From positions 1 to 37,970 of the forward strand of contig CALCVP010000030.1 in the NCBI GenBank assembly GCA_937907705.1: DNA of 37,970 nucleotides, written 5' to 3'. Of this stretch, positions 1-8,078 are shown one piece after another. Each line of letters opens with the position of its first letter. The first letter of the stretch is position 1. This DNA is from an uncultured Prevotella sp. (GTDB taxonomy: Bacteria > Bacteroidota > Bacteroidia > Bacteroidales > Bacteroidaceae). The position numbers and the translations under genes were made by a program. The notes beneath the pieces are model-generated. The model did not search any database and was not told the origin of the DNA. It worked only from the letters and a program-made list of their open reading frames with translations.

Positions 1-49
1 CGACCTCCAGGTTATGAGCCTGGCGAGCTACCAACTGCTCCACTCCGCG
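1..49 (-). tRNA. tRNA-Met (anticodon CAT), initiator-like, 3' part outside window
   Basis: The reverse strand reads from position 49 as a tRNA 5' half: acceptor strand CGCGGAG, D-arm GAGC-loop-GCTC, then the anticodon arm CCAGG-CTCATAA-CCTGG with anticodon CAT at 14-16. The variable region and T-arm begin before the window edge cuts the gene. The C at position 1 (CGCGG start) and the overall likeness to bacterial tRNA-fMet argue for an initiator rather than an elongator. However, the pair at 29-41 is A-U, whereas initiators normally have three G-C pairs there. The 3' acceptor end, needed to confirm a C1-A72 mismatch, is missing. Confidence 0.9.
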
Positions 50-93
50 ATATTATCATTATCACTGCAAGTATCATTTCTGATTTGCGGTTG

Positions 94-125
94 CAAAGGT
101 ACAATCATTTTTTGTTTCTACCAAA
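94..125 (-). promoter_or_regulatory. Bacteroidetes-type promoter for the tRNA
   Basis: On the minus strand TACCTTTG (94-101) is the -7 box and TTTG (122-125) the -33 box, 20 bp apart. The inferred start is near position 87, about 40 nt upstream of the tRNA 5' end. Confidence 0.7.
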
Positions 126-272
126 TTTTATTGCAAGAATATTTCAAAAAGCATGAGTTTATGCCAGTTTTTAACATTCATTTAACGTGAAAGACCATTT
201 TTCGTAGTTTTTCTGCTCTTTTTCTAAAGTTTACTTTGATTCTTATAACTATGCAATAGCTATCTTATAACA

Positions 273-304
273 TTTGGATAAACAAAATAAAATATCTATC
301 TTTG
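273..304 (+). promoter_or_regulatory. Bacteroidetes-type promoter of the redox operon
   Basis: TTTG at 273-276 and TATCTTTG at 297-304 are separated by 20 bp, matching the Bacteroidetes housekeeping sigma consensus. It would start transcription near 311 and drive the operon 460-3201. Confidence 0.7.
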
Positions 305-459
305 CATCAGTCAGGCTACGGCTCAGCAGTTTAAAGTAAACTTTATTGCATTCAACTTGCACTGATTTTGCATAAGACAATTATTCATGAGCACAGCTTC
401 TTATCTTCAATAGATTATTTATTAGTTTTCATTATAAACCTCAAAAATAATATTTACGT

Positions 460-1440
460 ATGAAAGAAAACAGAATAACACAACTTTTTGGTATACAATA
501 CCCTATTATACAAGGTGGCATGGTGTGGTGCAGTGGATGGAGATTGGCCGCTGCTGTAAGTAATGCGGGGGGGTTGGGCCTGTTAGGGGCGGGCTCTATG
601 CACCCCGAAACACTGCTTGAGCACATCAACAAGATGAAAACAGCTACCAACAAGCCTTGGGGCATCAATGTGCCACTGATGTATCCAGAGATAGATAGAC
701 TGATACAGCTGATTATAGACAATGGTGTAAAAATCGTATTTACATCGGCTGGCAGTCCAAAGAAATACACTGCAAAACTACATGAAGCAGGCATAAAGGT
801 AACCCATGTGGTTTCAAGCAGCAAGTTTGCCCGCAAATGCCAGGAGGCTGGTGTTGATGCAATAGTGGCAGAGGGCTTTGAAGCTGGTGGCCACAACGGG
901 CGTGAGGAGACCACTACATTGACACTGATACCTGAAGTGAGACAAGCTACCGACCTGCCCCTTATTGCTGCCGGCGGCATAGCCAGTGGCAGCGGCATAT
1001 TAGCTACCATGGCCTTGGGTGCTGAGGGTGTGCAGATAGGCACCTTGTTTGCTCTTACCACAGAGAGTTCGGCTGCCGAAGCGTTTAAGCAGCGCTGTAT
1101 TGCACTCCATGAAGGCGACACTATGCTCTGTTTGAAAAAGATAGCTCCTACCCGACTTATCAAGAATGCACTATATGAGGAGGTGGCTCAAGCTGAAGAC
1201 CGTGGGGCGCAACCCGATGAACTTAAAGCCATATTGGGCGCAGCGGCTTCTAAACGTGGTATTTTTGAGGGCGATGTAGAACACGGTGAATTAGAAATAG
1301 GACAGGTGGCTGCGGCTATCAACAGCATTGAATCGGTAGATACAGTGATGCAACGGCTTGTTACGGAGTTTAATGCCTGCCGACAACGCATAATGGCTTG
1401 TCCGCATTTTGGTGGCATAGATACCAACAAACAAGAATAG
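460..1440 (+). CDS. NAD(P)H-dependent flavin oxidoreductase, nitronate monooxygenase / FabK-like
   Basis: A 326-residue TIM-barrel flavoprotein of the nitronate monooxygenase / enoyl-ACP reductase II family, normally cytosolic and FMN-bound. Visible family marks are PIIQGGM near residue 15, the glycine-rich GGHNG segment near 143 (its His corresponds to the catalytic His of nitronate monooxygenases), PLIAAGGIASG near 166 and ALGAEGVQIGT near 184, which form the FMN phosphate site. Length is normal. The sequence alone cannot decide between enoyl-ACP reduction and nitronate oxidation. The stop is 4 nt before the next start, so it is translationally close to the FMN/Fe-S membrane protein. With the nitroreductase it forms a three-gene redox operon behind the 273-304 promoter. 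Confidence 0.85.
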   Translation: MKENRITQLFGIQYPIIQGGMVWCSGWRLAAAVSNAGGLGLLGAGSMHPETLLEHINKMKTATNKPWGINVPLMYPEIDRLIQLIIDNGVKIVFTSAGSPKKYTAKLHEAGIKVTHVVSSSKFARKCQEAGVDAIVAEGFEAGGHNGREETTTLTLIPEVRQATDLPLIAAGGIASGSGILATMALGAEGVQIGTLFALTTESSAAEAFKQRCIALHEGDTMLCLKKIAPTRLIKNALYEEVAQAEDRGAQPDELKAILGAAASKRGIFEGDVEHGELEIGQVAAAINSIESVDTVMQRLVTEFNACRQRIMACPHFGGIDTNKQE

Positions 1441-1444
1441 GAAG

Positions 1445-2539
1445 ATGAAAAGGAAAAAGAATTTTTATATTCGTTTACTGTCGCTCTTCACGGTGGTACT
1501 GATGCTCTCTGCTACGGTCATGTTGCGTGACGGAAAGATTTTTGGACACCAGCTGCAACCACAACAAGCTGCCACAGCCAAAACAGCGATAGGCGACACG
1601 CTCACGCTACTGCCTGACGGTGGCATGATTGTCAATACCAAGCTATTGGCTAAAGACGTATCTGGCTATGGTGGACCTGTGCCTTTGCGCATACATATTA
1701 GCAAGGAGGGTATCATACAGCAGATAGAAGCATTGCCCAATGCTGAAACGCCAGATTTCTTCAACCAAGCCAAGGCGTTGTTTGCCAACTGGCAAGGCAA
1801 ACGCATTGAAGATGCTTTAAAAGAAAAGGTTGACGGTGTGTCAGGAGCCACCTTCTCATCAAAAGCCATCAAGGAAAACATAAGACGCGGACTGATATTT
1901 GCACAGCGCAGAACATCGTCAATAGAAGCTTCCTCTACAACTGCCACAGACTGGACTGTTGGCAGCATAGCAGCATTAGCAGTTGCCTTGCTGGGGGCCA
2001 TCATACCGCTATGCACCAAAAACAGGAGTTGGCATTATGTGCAACTAACGCTCAATGTCATTGTGCTCGGACTGTGGACAGGCACCTTTGTGTCTTATGC
2101 ACTGCTGATGCGGCTGTTTGCCAATGAACCAAGTACAGCAACCTTGGCTGGTCTTGCAGCTCCGCTTATATTGGTAACGGTGGCGTTCATCTATCCGTTA
2201 GCAGGCAAGTCTGGGTACTATTGCGCCAATATCTGTCCATTAGGTTCTGCCCAAGAACTGACAGGAAAAATAGCCAAAAGCCATCATATAAAGATGTCGC
2301 CAAGAGTTTTCACATGGCTGACGCTATTCCGCAACATACTGTGGGGCGTGTTGATGACATGCATGCTTACAGGCACATGGACTGCATGGATGGACTACGA
2401 GCTGTTTACTGCATTCTTATACACCTCAGCCTCGATATGGGTTATCGTAGCAGCCGTAGCATTTTTGGTCCTATCTATTTTTATACCGCGGCCTTATTGC
2501 CACTTTGTGTGCCCAACAGGCATGTTAATCAGAATATAA
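1445..2539 (+). CDS. Membrane FMN-binding / Fe-S electron-transfer protein (NosR/PceC-like)
   Basis: This 364-residue protein has an N-terminal membrane anchor (about 8-27), then a periplasmic-type FMN-binding domain ending in the flavinylation motif DGVSGATFSS (130-139), where T136 is the expected site of covalent FMN attachment by ApbE. Four or five hydrophobic segments follow (about 168-188, 195-220, 228-250, 290-312, 322-346). Two CxxxCP motifs are present, CANICPLG near 260 and CHFVCPTG at the C-terminus, typical of the polyferredoxin-like part of NosR, PceC and YccM proteins. By family analogy it moves electrons across or along the membrane to an extracytosolic acceptor. It lies 4 nt after the flavoenzyme and 20 nt before the nitroreductase. 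No apbE is in the window. The domains are clear; the partner and pathway are inference. Confidence 0.85.
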   Translation: MKRKKNFYIRLLSLFTVVLMLSATVMLRDGKIFGHQLQPQQAATAKTAIGDTLTLLPDGGMIVNTKLLAKDVSGYGGPVPLRIHISKEGIIQQIEALPNAETPDFFNQAKALFANWQGKRIEDALKEKVDGVSGATFSSKAIKENIRRGLIFAQRRTSSIEASSTTATDWTVGSIAALAVALLGAIIPLCTKNRSWHYVQLTLNVIVLGLWTGTFVSYALLMRLFANEPSTATLAGLAAPLILVTVAFIYPLAGKSGYYCANICPLGSAQELTGKIAKSHHIKMSPRVFTWLTLFRNILWGVLMTCMLTGTWTAWMDYELFTAFLYTSASIWVIVAAVAFLVLSIFIPRPYCHFVCPTGMLIRI

Positions 2540-2559
2540 AAAAACAACAAACAGCAACT

Positions 2560-3201
2560 ATGCAGAACAAAGCAACTATACTCAATTTTGTGTTAGCTAT
2601 CGTTATCTTGATACTTAGCGTACACCTGGTAACAAGCAAAAGCAACATCAATCAACCATACAATCAAGAAGAAGCAGTGCTCAACAATATAGCCACACGT
2701 ACCAGTATACGCGACTATACCCGACAAACTGTAGAGAAAGACAAGATAGACAAAATGCTACAAGCGGCCATGGCGGCTCCAACGGCCATGAACCGACAGC
2801 CTTGGCACTTTGTCGTGGTAGACCAGCGCAGCCTACTTGACCAACTGGCCGAAGCTAACCCTCACGCCAAGATGCTAAAGAAAGCACCATTGGCTATCGT
2901 AGTGTGTGGCGATATGGATAAAGCCATAGAGGGTGGCGGGCGAGACTTCTGGATTCAAGATGCTTCTGCCGCCACTGAAAACCTGCTGTTGGCTGCACAT
3001 GCAATGGGCTTGGGAGCCGTATGGACAGGGCTATATCCTGCTGAAGACCGCTGCAAAGCGGTAGAAACTGTACTCCATTTGCCCGATAACATAATTCCGC
3101 TGAACATCACAGTAATAGGTTATCCTGCCGAACATCCGCAACCCAAAGACAAATACAAGAAGGAAAATATTTCGTATAATACGTTCAGCCAAGCACGATA
3201 G
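2560..3201 (+). CDS. Membrane-anchored nitroreductase family protein
   Basis: A 213-residue protein with one N-terminal hydrophobic segment (about 8-24, no lipobox Cys) followed by a nitroreductase domain. Domain signatures are the RTSIRDY start (about 47-53), MAAPTAMNRQPWHF (about 70-83) and the C-terminal GLGAVWTGLYP and VIGYPAE segments. FMN and NAD(P)H-type chemistry is known for the family. The ATG at 2560 was chosen because the hydrophobic anchor begins there and it lies 20 nt after the preceding stop; the frame is open further upstream, but that part overlaps the preceding gene and looks spurious. The anchor suggests the domain may face the periplasm, where it could take electrons from the FMN/Fe-S neighbour instead of NAD(P)H. 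That topology is inference. Confidence 0.85.
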   Translation: MQNKATILNFVLAIVILILSVHLVTSKSNINQPYNQEEAVLNNIATRTSIRDYTRQTVEKDKIDKMLQAAMAAPTAMNRQPWHFVVVDQRSLLDQLAEANPHAKMLKKAPLAIVVCGDMDKAIEGGGRDFWIQDASAATENLLLAAHAMGLGAVWTGLYPAEDRCKAVETVLHLPDNIIPLNITVIGYPAEHPQPKDKYKKENISYNTFSQAR

Positions 3202-3264
3202 GCACAAATCTATACCTCGTACTATATTTCCGTAGACTGAGCAACAGCACCCCATCACGATACA

Positions 3265-3372
3265 AAAGCACTGTTTTTAGTGTTTGATAGCACTGCTATC
3301 GGAATACGATTGCACCGTTATCGTCTTCTAAAAGCAATGCTCTTGACATACGATAGCGATGCAATGAAAAAC
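3265..3372. repeat. Array 1 of 22-bp degenerate palindromic units (5 units)
   Basis: Five units start at 3265, 3287, 3309, 3331 and 3353, an exact 22-bp period. Each begins with a version of AWWGCANNGYWWTYG (W is A or T) followed by about 7 variable bases. Unit 2 has the perfect palindromic core ATAGC-ACT-GCTAT. The array lies in the gap between the convergent nitroreductase and asnS genes, just before their shared terminator. The same period and consensus recur at 19020-19150 and 31481-31584. Confidence 0.75.
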
Positions 3373-3420
3373 AAAAAAACTCCTTGCCAACTCTTTTTAT
3401 AGATTGACAAGGAGTTTTTA
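3373..3420. terminator. Bidirectional terminator between nitroreductase and asnS
   Basis: AACTCCTTG-C-CAA and TTG-A-CAAGGAGTT form a stem around a 13-nt loop. It is flanked by an A-run on the left and a T-run on the right, so it can stop transcripts from both sides. Confidence 0.8.
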
Positions 3421-3478
3421 ATTTATGTCATGCAGGACGCTTTACATACCTGCAAATGCCTGTCTGCTATGCTTTCGA

Positions 3479-4882
3479 TTAGAAATCAGCGTTTTTAGGA
3501 GTACGTGGGAAAGGTATTACATCGCGAATATTCTGCATACCTGTAACGAAAAGAATAAGACGCTCAAAGCCAAGTCCGAAGCCTCCATGAGGACAAGAAC
3601 CATACTTACGTGTGTCAAGATACCACCACATATCTTTCATAGGAATATTACGCTCGTTGATTTCGCTCATCAACTTGTCATAATCTTCCTCACGAACACT
3701 ACCGCCAATAATCTCACCTATCTGCGGGAACAAGACATCGGTGCCTTGAACCGTCTTTCCATCTTCATTGATTTTCATGTAGAAAGCCTTGATCTCCTTA
3801 GGATAGTCAGTCATGATAACCGGCTTCTTGAAGTGCTCCTCTACCAAGAAGCGCTCATGCTCGCTGGCCAAATCCATGCCCCAGCTTACAGGGAACTCAA
3901 ACTTATGCCCCTTAGCTACTGCCTCTTCCAATATTTTGATACCTTCGGTATAAGGCAAACGGACAAAAGAATCCTTGACAACAGACTGCAAACGAGCTAT
4001 CAGAGTTTTGTCAATCATCTTGTTCAAAAATTCCAAATCGTCCTTGCAGTTGTCAAGAGCCCACTGAACGCAATATTTGATAAAGTCTTCTTCCAAATCC
4101 ATCAAGTCGTTCATATCAATGAAAGCCACTTCCGGCTCTATCATCCAGAACTCAGCCAAGTGGCGAGGAGTGTTGGAATTTTCTGCACGGAAAGTAGGAC
4201 CAAAGGTATAAATGGCACCCAATGCGGTAGCACCTAATTCGCCCTCCAGCTGTCCACTTACAGTAAGAGAAGTCTGCTTGCCAAAGAAGTCGTCATCATA
4301 AATAATCTTACCGTCTTTATCCTTCTTCAGGTCATAAAGGTTCTTGGTAGTTACCTGAAACATCTGACCAGCACCCTCACAGTCACTTGCAGTGATAAGA
4401 GGAGTGTGGAAATAGAAGAAGCCATGGTCATGGAAATATTTATGAATGGCAATAGCCATATTGTGGCGTATTCTCATCACACAGCCAAAAGTGTTGGTGC
4501 GCAAGCGCAAGTGGGCATATTGGCGCATATACTCAAAGGTTTGACCTTTCTTCTGCATAGGATAATCGCTACCGCAAAGGCCGTAAATTTTGAGTTCACT
4601 GCACTGTATCTCCACTGTCTGTCCTGCTCCTTGGCTCTCTACCAGTTCACCATTGGCACAAATACATGCGCCAGTAGTGATTTGCTTCAGCATCTCAGCA
4701 TCAAACTTGGCAGGATCTACTACTATCTGAATATTCTTTATAGTGGAACCATCGTTCAAAGCAATAAAGTCAACAGCTTTGCTACTACGATGAGTGCGCA
4801 CCCATCCTCTGACATTAACCTTGGCTCCAAAGTCTTTACGAGTCAACAAGTCAACGACTTTAGTTCTTTTTATATTCTCCAT
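3479..4882 (-). CDS. asnS: Asparaginyl-tRNA synthetase
   Basis: A 467-residue class II aminoacyl-tRNA synthetase that charges tRNA-Asn. The N-terminal OB-fold anticodon-binding domain (about 17-105, with KVNVRGWVRTHRSSK) is followed by the catalytic core. Motif 2 is FRAENSNTPRHLAEFWMIEPE and motif 3 is GFGLGFERLILFVTGM near the C-terminus, followed by the family ending IRDVIPFPRTP. Length matches bacterial AsnS. The gene lies 134 nt downstream of the pseudouridine synthase gene on the same strand; that gap contains a 15-bp perfect inverted repeat. No clean promoter was found, although TATCTTTT in the repeat loop is a near miss to the -7 box. Confidence 0.96.
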   Translation of the reverse strand: MENIKRTKVVDLLTRKDFGAKVNVRGWVRTHRSSKAVDFIALNDGSTIKNIQIVVDPAKFDAEMLKQITTGACICANGELVESQGAGQTVEIQCSELKIYGLCGSDYPMQKKGQTFEYMRQYAHLRLRTNTFGCVMRIRHNMAIAIHKYFHDHGFFYFHTPLITASDCEGAGQMFQVTTKNLYDLKKDKDGKIIYDDDFFGKQTSLTVSGQLEGELGATALGAIYTFGPTFRAENSNTPRHLAEFWMIEPEVAFIDMNDLMDLEEDFIKYCVQWALDNCKDDLEFLNKMIDKTLIARLQSVVKDSFVRLPYTEGIKILEEAVAKGHKFEFPVSWGMDLASEHERFLVEEHFKKPVIMTDYPKEIKAFYMKINEDGKTVQGTDVLFPQIGEIIGGSVREEDYDKLMSEINERNIPMKDMWWYLDTRKYGSCPHGGFGLGFERLILFVTGMQNIRDVIPFPRTPKNADF

Positions 4883-4921
4883 TATTGTATTTGTTTGTTG
4901 TTGCAGTGTTCACCTGTATGC

Positions 4922-4978
4922 AAGAGAGTTAAGACAGCAGTTTGACTTTGCAGCCAAAAGATATGTCTTAACTCTCTT
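4922..4978 (-). repeat. 15-bp perfect inverted repeat between the pseudouridine synthase and asnS
   Basis: AAGAGAGTTAAGACA (4922-4936) and its exact reverse complement (4964-4978) flank a 27-nt loop. On the transcribed minus strand no run of T follows the stem, so it is not a textbook intrinsic terminator. It could end the upstream transcript, form a leader structure for asnS, or be a protein-binding site; the loop holds a near-consensus -7 box. Confidence 0.7.
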
Positions 4979-5016
4979 CATACAGTATATGTCTGTCTTA
5001 ATTGTATATTATCAAA

Positions 5017-6441
5017 TTACTCAAAAGCACCCATACGCAGCATATCCACCTCTTTTTCAGTGAGGAAACGCCAATCGCCACGGCGCAGGTTCTTCTTTGT
5101 CAAACCTGCAAAGAGCACACGGTCAAGCTTGACAACACGATAACCAAGGCTTTCAAAGATACGACGCACGATGCGGTTTTTGCCGCTGTGTATCTCTATA
5201 CCTACCTGTTTTTTGTCGGTATCGCTTGCATATTCAATAGCATCTGCATGTATCTCGCCATCCTCCAAAGTAATACCCTCGGCTATCTGCTGCATATCAT
5301 GAGCTGTAACGTTCTTGTCCAAATAAACATGATATACTTTCTTCTTCAAGAACTTAGGATGAGTAAGCTTGCTTGCCAAGTCGCCATCATTGGTAAGAAG
5401 CAACACACCAGTAGTGTTGCGGTCAAGACGACCTACGGGATAAATACGTTCGGGACAAGCATTCTTTACCAAATCCATCACGGTCTTGCGCTGTTGTGGA
5501 TCATCGCTGGTGGTAACATAATCTTTAGGCTTGTTGAGCAGTACGTACACTTTCTTCTCCATAGACACCTTCTGGTCATGGAACTTGATATCATCCGTAC
5601 GCAGCACCTTTGTTCCTAACTCAGTAACCACTTGCCCGTTAACGCTTACAACACCAGCCTGAATAAACTCATCAGCCTCACGACGGCTGCAAACGCCTGC
5701 ATTAGCCAAGAACTTGTTCAAGCGAATAGGTACTGTCGGGTCTATATTAGCCTCCTTATACTCAATACGCTTCTTCATGCTGTATTTTGCATTAGGATCA
5801 TAATCGGCTGTATGAGGACGATAGCCGCCCTGACGTTGCTGGCCGTAGCCACCGCGCTGGTAACCGCCCTGACGCTGCTGACCGTAGCCACCGCGCTGGT
5901 AACCGCCCTGACGCTGCTGACCGTAGCCACTACGCTGGTAACCGCCCTGACGCTGATAACCGCCGTCGCGCTGGTAACCACCGTCTGCATTGTTATTATA
6001 GCGAGGACGATAGCCTGTATTGGGGCGTTGTCCATACTGAGAAGAACGTGGCTGATAGCCGCCTTCACGCTGCTGGCTATAGTCGCCTTCGCCGTTATTG
6101 TCATTATTATAACGTGGACGATAGCCACCCTGACGCTGCTGATTATAGCCTCCACGCTGGTAGCCGCCCTGCTGACCATAGCTGGTACGGGGACGATAAG
6201 AGTGCTGAGGGGCATCAGACTGCAAGCCTGCGCCAAAGCCTTCAGGGCGGAAACCGCCTTCATCATTGTTACTACTATAATTCCTTGCTGGAGCATAAGC
6301 GCGCTGAATGCGAACGCGCTGACGCATAGGTTTTTCACCGCTTCGATAGTTTGAACTGCCTGCTGGAGTATAGCCCTCACGGCCACTCTGACCATTGTCA
6401 GCAGAAAGACCTTCTTGTTTGTTTTCTAATTCTTCTGTCAT
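5017..6441 (-). CDS. RluB/RsuA-family pseudouridine synthase with RGG-like repeat N-terminus
   Basis: A 474-residue protein whose C-terminal half is a normal RsuA/RluB/RluE-type enzyme that converts specific rRNA uridines to pseudouridine. It has an S4 RNA-binding domain (about 238-285, IRLNKFLANAGVCSRREAD) and a catalytic domain with the GRLDRNTTGVLLLTNDG motif, D340 being the catalytic Asp. The first 215 residues are unusual: low-complexity, rich in Gly, Arg, Gln and Tyr, with three tandem 13-residue units YQRxGYGQQRQGG at 168-206 and further YRPR / GGYQRGGY pieces. This resembles RGG/RG disordered RNA-binding tails. Bacteroidetes members often carry basic low-complexity extensions, so the feature is probably functional. 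It is followed by asnS on the same strand. No convincing promoter was found in the 234 bp upstream. Confidence 0.92.
   Translation of the reverse strand: MTEELENKQEGLSADNGQSGREGYTPAGSSNYRSGEKPMRQRVRIQRAYAPARNYSSNNDEGGFRPEGFGAGLQSDAPQHSYRPRTSYGQQGGYQRGGYNQQRQGGYRPRYNNDNNGEGDYSQQREGGYQPRSSQYGQRPNTGYRPRYNNNADGGYQRDGGYQRQGGYQRSGYGQQRQGGYQRGGYGQQRQGGYQRGGYGQQRQGGYRPHTADYDPNAKYSMKKRIEYKEANIDPTVPIRLNKFLANAGVCSRREADEFIQAGVVSVNGQVVTELGTKVLRTDDIKFHDQKVSMEKKVYVLLNKPKDYVTTSDDPQQRKTVMDLVKNACPERIYPVGRLDRNTTGVLLLTNDGDLASKLTHPKFLKKKVYHVYLDKNVTAHDMQQIAEGITLEDGEIHADAIEYASDTDKKQVGIEIHSGKNRIVRRIFESLGYRVVKLDRVLFAGLTKKNLRRGDWRFLTEKEVDMLRMGAFE
5824..5940 (-). repeat. Three 39-bp tandem repeats inside the pseudouridine synthase gene
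   Basis: Three near-identical 39-bp in-frame units encode residues 168-206 (YQRSGYGQQRQGG and then YQRGGYGQQRQGG twice). The near identity at DNA level suggests recent expansion by slippage or unequal recombination, so copy number may differ between strains without shifting the frame. Confidence 0.85.
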
Positions 6442-6617
6442 AATTGTAATTATTAAAGCCTCACGGCGGTTATTGTAATTGGTTAATTCTATCTATATTT
6501 ATTGAATTATAATTCTATTATTATCCAAATATCTTATCTTTATTATCTTCACCCCACTTTACGACAAGGGTTATCAATTGCTGTTGGAATGCCAATAAAA
6601 GTGTTAGTCTATGCAGA

Positions 6618-6660
6618 TAAAAGGCAAAAGCTGTACATCAATATCCACCATTGCCTTTTA
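6618..6660 (-). terminator. Possible terminator of purB
   Basis: TAAAAGGCAA (6618-6627) and TTGCCTTTTA (6651-6660) form a 10-bp stem with a 23-nt loop, just after the purB stop at 6676 on the minus strand. There is no long T-run after it. Confidence 0.5.
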
Positions 6661-6675
6661 CCCGCATGTTCATTC

Positions 6676-8022
6676 TTACATACCAGTATAATTATGAGGA
6701 GTAATAGCCATGAGTTCAGCCTTTACGTCATCGCTGACATTGAGCTCTTTGATAAACTCATGAATAGTTTCCTCTGTCATTTTCTTGTTTGTACGAGTCA
6801 ATGCTTTCAATGCTTCATAAGGATGCGGATAAGCTTCACGGCGCAAGATTGTCTGTATAGCCTCAGCCACTACTGCCCAAGTATTATCCAAATCAGCAGA
6901 AATTTTGTTTTCATTCAGTATCAGCTTACGGAGCCCTTTCAATGTACTCTGTATGGCAATGATGCCATGTCCCAATGGCACACCGATGTTGCGCAGCACC
7001 GTAGAGTCTGTAAGGTCACGCTGCAAGCGGCTTACCGGCAACTTTTGTGCCAAGAACTGCAAGATAGCGTTTGCCATACCTAAGTTGCCTTCGCTGTTTT
7101 CAAAGTCAATAGGATTGACCTTGTGTGGCATTGCGCTTGAGCCAACTTCACCAGCCTTGATTTTCTGCTTGAAGTATTCCATAGAGATATACATCCAAAA
7201 ATCACGGTCAAGGTCTATAATAATAGTATTAATGCGGCGGATAGCATCAAAGATTCCACCCAAGCAATCGTAATTGCTAATCTGGGTTGTCCACTGTTCA
7301 CGCTGTAAACCTAACTTCTCACTGACAAACTTGTCACCAAATTTCTTCCAGTCAAACTGTGGATAAGCCACATGATGTGCGTTGTAATTGCCTGTTGCGC
7401 CACCGAATTTAGCAGTAAACTCACAAGCCTTCAAAGAATCAAGCTGTTTATGCAGACGATAGGCAAACACCATTATTTCTTTGCCCAAACGAGTAGGAGA
7501 AGCAGGCTGTCCATGGGTTTTTGCAAGCATAGGCACATCTTTCCACTCTTCGGCATAATCTTCCAACTGCTTGATTAGCTCTTCAATCTGTGGAATATAC
7601 ACTTCATGCAATGCTTCCTTCAACGAAAGAGGCACTGAAGTATTGTTGATATCCTGTGATGTCAAGCCAAAATGAATAAATTCCTTGTACTCTTCAAGTC
7701 CACCAATAGCATCAAACTGCTCTTTGATATAGTATTCTACAGCCTTCACATCATGGTTGGTTATTTTCTCTATTTCCTTTACACGAGCGGCACCTTTTTC
7801 ATCAAAATCTTGATAAATAGCACGCAAACACGCAAATAAAGCATGGTCAAACTTGTTAAGTTGCGGCAAAGGCAACTCACAAAGCGTAATAAAATACTCA
7901 ATCTCTACACGTATGCGATAACGTATAAGAGCATACTCAGAAAAATAATCTGCCAGTTTTTCGGTTTTACCCCTGTAGCGACCATCTATTGGTGAGATGG
8001 CGGTTAATAAGTCAAGATTCAT
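6676..8022 (-). CDS. purB: Adenylosuccinate lyase
   Basis: A 448-residue fumarase/aspartase-superfamily enzyme that removes fumarate from SAICAR and from adenylosuccinate in purine synthesis. The N-terminus LLTAISPIDGRYRGKT is typical of the E. coli-like PurB branch. The superfamily signature SSAMPHKVNPIDFENSEGN is present near residue 294, with the catalytic Ser in the preceding loop. TSQDINNTS and KTHGQPASPT near 125-175 supply substrate-binding and catalytic His residues. Length is normal. It has its own promoter (8046-8078), with the inferred start only about 17 nt before the ATG. It probably is also reached by read-through from the thioredoxin gene, since no strong terminator is seen between them. 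Confidence 0.96.
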   Translation of the reverse strand: MNLDLLTAISPIDGRYRGKTEKLADYFSEYALIRYRIRVEIEYFITLCELPLPQLNKFDHALFACLRAIYQDFDEKGAARVKEIEKITNHDVKAVEYYIKEQFDAIGGLEEYKEFIHFGLTSQDINNTSVPLSLKEALHEVYIPQIEELIKQLEDYAEEWKDVPMLAKTHGQPASPTRLGKEIMVFAYRLHKQLDSLKACEFTAKFGGATGNYNAHHVAYPQFDWKKFGDKFVSEKLGLQREQWTTQISNYDCLGGIFDAIRRINTIIIDLDRDFWMYISMEYFKQKIKAGEVGSSAMPHKVNPIDFENSEGNLGMANAILQFLAQKLPVSRLQRDLTDSTVLRNIGVPLGHGIIAIQSTLKGLRKLILNENKISADLDNTWAVVAEAIQTILRREAYPHPYEALKALTRTNKKMTEETIHEFIKELNVSDDVKAELMAITPHNYTGM

Positions 8023-8045
8023 AACTAATACGTATTATATGGGTG

Positions 8046-8078
8046 CAAATATAATAATTTAAATTGATTTCATGCAAA
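8046..8078 (-). promoter_or_regulatory. Bacteroidetes-type promoter of purB
   Basis: On the minus strand TATATTTG (8046-8053) and TTTG (8075-8078) are 21 bp apart. Transcription would start near 8039. Confidence 0.7.

Larger units (their letters stand above)
50..459. other. Intergenic region with two divergent promoters
   Basis: This 410-bp AT-rich gap separates the minus-strand tRNA from the plus-strand flavoenzyme operon. It holds one promoter for each side (94-125 minus, 273-304 plus). No convincing small ORF or strong hairpin is seen. The plus-strand leader from the inferred start to the ATG at 460 is about 150 nt. Confidence 0.6.

Noticed and set aside
2221..2559. N-terminal extension of the nitroreductase frame
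   Set aside because: It overlaps the preceding FMN/Fe-S gene in another frame, shows no domain, and the anchor plus family domain begin after the ATG at 2560.
5632..6395. Long open frames on both strands opposite or overlapping the repeat part of the pseudouridine synthase gene
   Set aside because: They arise from the repetitive Gly/Arg/Gln codons read in other frames; the products are low-complexity with no domain, and only the minus-strand enzyme frame has family motifs.
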